Shown piece by piece: positions 58,790-64,000 of a DNA stretch of 64,000 nucleotides (position 1 is its first letter; the number at the start of each line of letters is the position of its first letter). The position numbers were made by a program, and so were the translations under genes. The stretch comes from Epiperipatus broadwayi (taxonomy: Eukaryota > Onychophora > Udeonychophora > Euonychophora > Peripatidae): assembly GCA_028023455.1 (NCBI GenBank), contig JAQFVV010000013.1, positions 1,550,001-1,614,000 on the forward strand. The letters are read 5' to 3'. A model generated the notes under the pieces. That model was not told where the DNA came from. It worked only from the letters and a program-made list of their open reading frames with translations, and did not search any database.

Positions 58790-60430
58790 TGTGATGATCA
58801 CACATACTGTGATCACACGTGTACATTTCATATATATATCGCATAATATTAAATGTGAGTTTTATATATAAATTAATACATGGAAAATTGGATAAGAAAC
58901 GTAGGAAAGAAAAGAAATTTATTGTAAGATAGTGTCACTTAAAAAATCAAACAATGGTTGATTTGAGGAATGCAATTAAAAGCAGAATCAATTATAGTAA
59001 TTAAAGAAAGTGAAGGGAGGGAAGCGAAATAGATTTATAAAAAAGATAAAGGTTGTCTCTTCAAACTACACATTTGAACGTATGAAATATATATATATAG
59101 CTATGTAAAGAAAAGAAAGATAGTGTGTAAATAAGAAAATTATTATTAAAAGAAATGGAAAAGTAACCAAAAAACCAATATTATGGAAGTAAATAAAAAA
59201 AAGGAAATAAAAAACAAGAAGAAAGTTGATGTATTTTATGAGAGAAAGTAAAATAAAGGTGTGAAATGTATTTAATGACATTCCAATGAACAATAAAAGG
59301 AGATAAGAAAAGGATTCTGGGATAAGACAGTAAGAAGTTGTGAAGGAAAGGAACCATGTTTGAGTTCTTCTTGACTCTGCTGAGCTGAAAGACAGATTAG
59401 TTTGAGAGCTGTTTCTTCTTTTTATATATGAACCAAACGTACCAAGAATTTGAAGCATCGAGAATGCAGGGGTAAGGGGCCACAAACGAATGCCAGTTGA
59501 TCCATGCCTGCCTCGAATGTAATGTCATCTCACCCATGAAGTAACAGCAGAGATAGCGCCTGCCTGATGGTTCACCTCTCCTGTCATTGGAGCCGCAAAG
59601 AATACGACAGAAGTAAGCTGCATGAAAAAATCCGAGCCGGATCCCAAGAACTACCATCTCTCCAAAAGAAGTGGAATAATCCACATGATGGTTAACTAAT
59701 TATTCGTCCAAGTCCAGAAAAACCTAGGTAATTAAACTTTAAGTATATATTACATGTGTACATACTTTCTTAAAATGGCCATAGAAAGTAAAATGCAATT
59801 GCAACTGTAAATATTAGTGAATCAAATAAGAAGTAGATTTTCTTTATCAAATAATATGTGGAGAAAAGGAATCTAAGCTCTAGAATATCTATATATAAAT
59901 TAAGAACAATTATTAATTAGGGTGAAGGGTTAAATTAAATGTAATCTGTATTATTCTAATGATTTTTTATTTTATGTTTTAAATATTATCTTAAGTGTGT
60001 ATGTTAGTGTATTGTATTAAACAGTATTTATTAATGAATAGCTCTTTACATCTCGTCTTTCTTTCTCCACCATACTAACTAGAATGATATACCCGTAGGG
60101 TTTATTAAATATTCAGTAGACATTAATTCTAGTAAAAGGTACACATGTCAATCTAGTACAGTAATATTAAATCTCATAAATTTTATAAATATTTCAAGCG
60201 CTGGATTGTTTTTAATTAAATCATTCTTATGAATGGAGTATCCAGTAGCCGAGGAGCGTCTGGACGGGAAAAATAATACTTGAATATTACATTTGTAATC
60301 TCAGTGTTTGATCAGGAATATAGACTTGAATAATTAGTCTATATTTGCTTCTTGCTTGACATGACAGTTGTGTCGAGTAAAAAGTTAAATCAGAAACATT
60401 TATTATGAGACAAAACGTAAATTCTGTTAC
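58790..60430 (+). repeat. 3' LTR
   Basis: Starts TGTGATGATCACACA like the 5' LTR and contains a small extra TACTGTGATCACACG near the start. It ends at TCTGTTAC (60430), where the 5' LTR has TCTGTTACA. The preceding AAATTAGGGAGCGG is a poor polypurine tract. Confidence 0.85.
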
Positions 60431-60525
60431 TATATATAAATTAGATTTTCACGATCTTAAACATTTATTACGACACAAAACGTAAATTCTGTTACTATAT
60501 ATAAATTAGATTTTCACAGATCTTA
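60394..60525. repeat. 66-bp duplication across 3' LTR and flank
   Basis: AAACATTTATTATGAGACAA (60395) and AAACATTTATTACGACACAA (about 60461) both continue through CTGTTACTATATATAAATTA and GATTTTCAC. The LTR-flank junction has been duplicated, echoing the duplication at the 5' LTR end. Confidence 0.8.
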
Positions 60526-60592
60526 TAAATACAAATGTGTGAAAAAAAATTGTATGTTTATTTAGATAATTTCATTCATAATGTAATTAAAC

Positions 60593-60660
60593 AAACAACC
60601 AATTAAAATTTGTAATTGTAAATAGAACAACCAATTAAAATTTGTAATTGTAAATAGAAA
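60593..60660. repeat. 32-bp tandem repeat, two copies
   Basis: CAACCAATTAAAATTTGTAA then TTGTAAATAGAA, twice in a row. Confidence 0.85.
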
Positions 60661-60981
60661 TTGTCATCTAATAGTAGTATTTTTATCTGACAGTCCTAAA
60701 ACTGGTAATTGTAAACTAAAATCACATCATTTGTAATAGCCTTTTTGCCTGACTTATCTTTAAACTTTTAGTTTAAAAATGAAGCAAAAGTATTATTACT
60801 ATATAATATGATTTCAATTGGTCAATGCCAGTTTAATTGGTTGTTCATCTAATTACACCCTAGCTGAAATTTATCCAGGTAAAAGAATGTAAATTTCTGT
60901 TATACATTGAATACATAAATAATATACATACACATTGTATATAATGTAAATAAAATGTCTGTTAATTAGAACAAAATTGTA

Positions 60982-61138
60982 ATCATAATAAAAATAGTAA
61001 AATATAACAGTAATAAACTACTATAAACAGTCTTTCAATCCGCTGAAGTACTTTTGGTTTTCGGATAATTTCTTCTGCGGATTGAAAGACTGTTTATAAT
61101 AGTTTATTATCATTATATTTTAGTATTTTTATTATGAT
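60982..61138. mobile_element. MITE-like hairpin, 62-bp arms
   Basis: The left arm 60982-61043 ends ACAGTCTTTCAATCCGC. The right arm 61077-61138 begins GCGGATTGAAAGACTGT. They are reverse complements with a handful of mismatches, with a 33-base loop. No ORF. A TA-rich target is likely, but no clean duplication is seen. Confidence 0.65.
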
Positions 61139-61299
61139 ATATATATATAGCTAAGAGGTAAAGCAAAGAAAAATGAAAGTTTTATCACACAACCTGATGG
61201 AGTGTTTTCCTCATTGTTGCTGTATAGAAAAGTGCTGGAGATACTTTTATCCTACAAAGTAATTAATAATTTAAAAAAAAGCTGTTTTACTTTTCTATA

Positions 61300-61485
61300 T
61301 TGTAACAGTTTTCATTATATTTAATTATTTAATTTCTACTGTTACACAAGCAAATACAAACTTAGCATCTAAGTTTATATTTCTGACCGAACACTGAAAA
61401 AATACGCGCATATTATTCCGTTATATTTCCCAGTCAGATGCCCCTTGGCTGCTGAACAAAAGTATTCATAAGGAATGCATTATTA
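61300..61485 (-). repeat. Diverged LTR fragment related to the 50.7-60.4 kb element
   Basis: On the minus strand CATTCCTTATGAATACTTTT, then CAGCAGCCAAGGGGCATCTG and TCAGTGTTCGGTCAGAAATA, aligns with CATTCTTATGAATGGAGTAT, CAGTAGCCGAGGAGCGTCTG and TCAGTGTTTGATCAGGAATA of the LTR (60222-60320). A solo or truncated LTR of a related element. Confidence 0.6.
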
Positions 61486-62063
61486 GGCATCTGGCGCTTG
61501 AAATATTTATAATTTTTTTCCAGAAAATTATCATGGTAACAGAAGAATATGAATATATAGCCCCCCCTCCTTCTTTGTTTATTCCACCTTTCTTCTCTTT
61601 AGAATAAAAAGAGAATTTTATTTGTTTGTCCCCTTATTTTGTTTAAATCTAAAGTTAACCACAAAAGTTTTAAGGACCTAGATTTAATTTGCTACTGTTA
61701 TTTGTTTTTTTCTCAGTGATGAAATGTTTATTCATCAAAAAAAAACACAGTAAAATTACAGGACCAACATGGTAAGAGGGGAAGGATACATGTAAAGGGA
61801 ATGGGAAGTTAAGAGGGGAAATGGTGTGTAGTCCAGACTGGTCAGAAATGCATATCTATGTGATTGAGTCCTAGGACAGTGGCTGAGAGGATGGGAGTTG
61901 GAGGATTGCCCAAGTGTCTGTGAGGAGTGGAGGTGGAGTTAGTATATCGTGTTTTGAGAGCACCAATTAGGTCCAAGAGCTTTTGATTGACTGAATGTAC
62001 TCTCTGGTCAAGGATGATGGCACATGGAGCAACCAGAGAGCATAGATGAGAAAAATTGATAGT

Positions 62064-62333
62064 CTAATGAGTTGATGACATTTGTTCATGCCCAAGCAGA
62101 AAAGGACATTTAAGTAGGAAGTGGTTGAGGGTTTCATTATCAGTTTTACAAAGCTGGCATATGGGAGAGATCTTAATGAAACAGAAACCACTATGGTTGA
62201 CCAGAAATTGATTTGTGGGAAGAGAGTGAAGATGGATTTTTAGGAGGAAATCGAGGAATTTTGCCTCAAGGGACCACCTTTTGAATATGCGGATTAATTG
62301 AGCATTGGTAAGTTTGAGGAATGTAAGGGACAC
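62064..62333 (-). pseudogene. LINE family B C-terminal zinc-knuckle domain
   Basis: LIRIFKRWSLEAKFLDFLLK leads to CQLCKTDNETLNHFLLKC, a CX2CX8HX4C knuckle like that at 15697-15750. The frame shifts after KCPFLLGHE. Same role and family as the 15.6 kb domain. Confidence 0.8.
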
Positions 62334-62737
62334 AATGGAGAAATCTGCAGTCTGATTGAAAACCTCCTATAGTTTGCTGCTGATGGATGGTATAACAAAG
62401 CCAGCCTTTTGTAGGATGTTGACAATGAGTGAGATCCATGACCTAGGCTTGCCACTGGGAGGAGGAGTGTCGGTGGGTGTGATAATGATTTGCACAAGAT
62501 TGGCAGGGAAGTGACTTAGGAGTGTGAGGATAATGTTGTGAGATCTCTGGATCAGAAGAGTGTTGATGGAGTGCAGGCCCAACCCATTGAGGTTTTTTGG
62601 AAAACCAAGTTCTTTTTAGGCTGATGGCCACAACCTTTCTGCCCCAGAGAAAATGGATGCAAAGGGAGTTGGATTAGGCATGTGTAGGTAGAACAATGGG
62701 GGGAGGGTAGTATGCTATTTTAGGAAACACTAGAAGA

Positions 62738-63540
62738 TTAAGGAGGGTCTTTCCCATAAAGGGAGAGGTAGATGCCTATGATGGTGCTGAGGGTGGATGA
62801 TATGCTTTGAGAGAGTGTGGTTTGGATCTGTACTCTCACGACCCTAGGAGACAGCATGAGGGGGAATCCGAGGAAGTTGTGTGTCTTGGCATTGAAGGTG
62901 GGAAGGATTTGTTTACCAGTTGAAAGTTGCCAGGCTTCTGATTTATGATTGCTAAATTCCGGCCTGTATGTTTTGGAGTACCAGGTTAGCCTGGGGATGA
63001 GATCAACTGAGGGAAGGAAGACAACCACATCATCTACATAAGCAAGGCATTTGATGCTTTTGCTCAGTGCAGATGCCAGGGAAGTCATGTTCTAGCCTGA
63101 GCAAGAGCAGATTCAGAAATGCAGGATGGATATGTTTGGTGTGAAACCAGGGGCAACTTTCCCATTTAGGGTAACTAGGATTTCTCTGTTGGACAGGAGG
63201 TTGTGGAGGATGGACAGAAGGGCCTCTGGGATGTCCAGGTTTCTGAGGACACCAAGGAGAAGGTCGACCCTAACAGAGTCTAAGGCTGCCTGGATGTCTA
63301 GCTGGACAGTGATGGGCCTGGCATTTCGAGACTGCCTAACATGCTCGGTGGTTATCTTAAAGAGTATGGCAATCCCAAGGGTGGAGCGCCCCTTATAAGC
63401 AAACTGTGAGGTAGAAAGGGCAGGGAGTATGAATTATTCTAGTGACTCTTTAATGGTAGACTCAATAAGTTTTATGAGCAGAGCGGTCATCGAAATGGTC
63501 CTAAGACTCTTGAGCTCAGTAGGTGCCCGATCTTTCTTAA
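62738..63540 (-). pseudogene. LINE family B reverse transcriptase, YVDD intact
   Basis: The minus strand over 63540-63120 encodes the finger, motif A and motif B regions (complement of the GCTGGACAGTGATGGGCC area gives AITVQLDIQAAL). 63088-62738 gives KCLAYVDDVVVFLPS (motif C), FSNHKSEAWQLSTGK (motif D) and NFLGFPL (motif E). Unlike the 14.8 kb copy (YMDN), the catalytic pair is intact. Frameshifts at both sides still prevent a full protein. Confidence 0.75.
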
Positions 63541-64000
63541 GGAAAGGGACTAATTACCGGATAGAGACCCTCGATGATGTAAGCACCTGAGACCAGATTG
63601 TTGATCATGTTGAGAGTAATGGGGATGGTGAACTGACTTAGGTGGAGGATAAACTTGGGGATAGCATGAGGAACATGGTGGACATGGTCGAGAAAGCTTT
63701 TCAGTTTGTTAACTAGCATGGCCTGGTTAATGCCAGGATCAGAGCTGATATTCAAGATTGATGGCATAGTGAAAGGTGGGATGTCAGCTTTGAGAAGCAT
63801 GTATTTGTAATGGTTTTGGTTTCCAAATGAAGGAGCAATTCCTGACCTATGTAGGATTTGTTGCTGACCATGATGGATGAGGGTGTGGTTTGCTTCCTGT
63901 GGGAACCAAGAGTCCACCCCAGGTAACTTCTGGTCCAATAATGCTGATCCCCACGTACCTCTGGGTGCATTTGACTGAGATGTACTCAGCCAAGGCCTTT

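Larger units (their letters stand above)
50666..60430 (+). mobile_element. Ty3/gypsy-type LTR retrotransposon, inactive
   Basis: Two long direct LTRs (about 1.80 and 1.64 kb) flank gag and pol remnants in the order gag, protease, RT, RNase H, integrase on the + strand. That order (integrase last) is Ty3/gypsy, not Copia. No env-like frame is seen between integrase (end about 57490) and the 3' LTR (58790). The LTRs differ by numerous substitutions and several indels, and pol has internal deletions, stops and frameshifts, so insertion is old. Six tandem duplications occur inside the element. A target duplication could not be established. Confidence 0.9.
44127..64000 (+). other. DGKD/DGKH: DGK downstream region, probably one large intron
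   Basis: No further DGK exon was found, and the rest of the window is transposon sequence and AT-rich filler. If the next exon is outside, this intron exceeds 19.8 kb. Stretches with nothing recognised: 44127-44640, 47780-48490, 49200-50660, 60530-60980 and 61480-61700. A run of ATA triplets lies at about 47752-47776. Confidence 0.5.
61710..64000 (-). mobile_element. Non-LTR retrotransposon, family B, 3' part, cut by window edge
   Basis: Minus strand copy of the family at 12986-16160. It gives (64000 leftward) the region before RT, RT motifs, the connection domain and the C-terminal knuckle, and ends near 61710 with a short A-rich tail containing AATAAA (complement of about 61729-61734). The copy is broken by frameshifts near 63540, 63090 and 62740. 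A shadow frame on the + strand (63126-63398) is the complement of RT coding sequence. Confidence 0.85.

Noticed and set aside
1-64000. CRISPR arrays, operons, ribosome binding sites, rRNA genes
   Set aside because: The spliced animal gene and eukaryotic retroelements exclude a prokaryotic reading. Repeats present are minisatellites or transposon units, and no rRNA sequence was recognised.

Overview
This 64 kb window is AT-rich animal nuclear DNA. It has spliced exons with canonical GT/AG borders, very long introns and dense retrotransposon relics, and no bacterial-style operons. The one host gene I can support is a + strand type II diacylglycerol kinase (DGK delta/eta class). Six coding exons are visible at 20049-20153, 36886-37018, 37096-37202, 37286-37414, 39376-39638 and 44018-44126. 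Their reading phases join perfectly into 282 codons: the end of a PH domain, two complete C1 zinc fingers, and the start of the catalytic domain through the GGDGS nucleotide-binding loop. The gene's 5' and 3' parts lie outside the window, so almost everything else here is probably intronic. The mix of RTE, CR1-like, Penelope-like and Ty3/gypsy-type elements suggests an invertebrate. A spiralian such as a mollusc is plausible, but the sequence does not settle it.

Layout. 1-2035 (-): CR1-like LINE with an SGNH-esterase ORF1, cut by the window edge. 2359-4543: terminal-inverted-repeat (foldback) element with a 6-bp target duplication and a minisatellite core. 4816-7210 (+): nearly complete but broken RTE LINE inserted in a minisatellite. 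8518-9700: two hammerhead-ribozyme repeat units. 11090-12725: LINE scraps. 12986-16160 (+): second LINE family with endonuclease, RT and zinc knuckle. 17720-19006 (+): 5'-truncated RTE. 20049-20153: first visible DGK exon. 20154-36885: 16.7 kb intron holding a tRNA-like SINE, three more ribozyme-repeat loci, two large palindromes and a LINE fragment. 36886-44126: remaining exons. 44650-47740 (-): degenerate full-length RTE. 48490-49200 (-): Penelope-like element 3' end with a GIY-YIG nuclease domain. 50666-60430 (+): 9.8 kb LTR retrotransposon with 1.6-1.8 kb LTRs and many internal tandem duplications. 60982-61138: MITE-like hairpin. 61710-64000 (-): second copy of the 13-16 kb LINE family, running off the window.

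The most striking system is a set of short repeats, in two families with monomers of about 475 and 401 bp, each carrying a type I hammerhead ribozyme fold: a CUGAUGA core, stem II, GAA(A), a tiny stem III, then a UH cleavage site and a stem I with an internal loop. They occur as tandem dimers (21015-21769, 24723-25550), as a single unit flanked by a 15-bp target-site duplication (8518-8995), and as a composite insertion with a 5' inverted segment and a 16-bp target-site duplication (24707-25818). This is the architecture expected of retrozymes: non-autonomous elements copied through ribozyme-processed, possibly circular RNAs. One ribozyme with an intact core (25646-25710) lies in the sense orientation inside the DGK intron. 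A Penelope-like element, a class known to carry hammerheads, lies in the same locus and is a candidate source of the enzymes that moved them.
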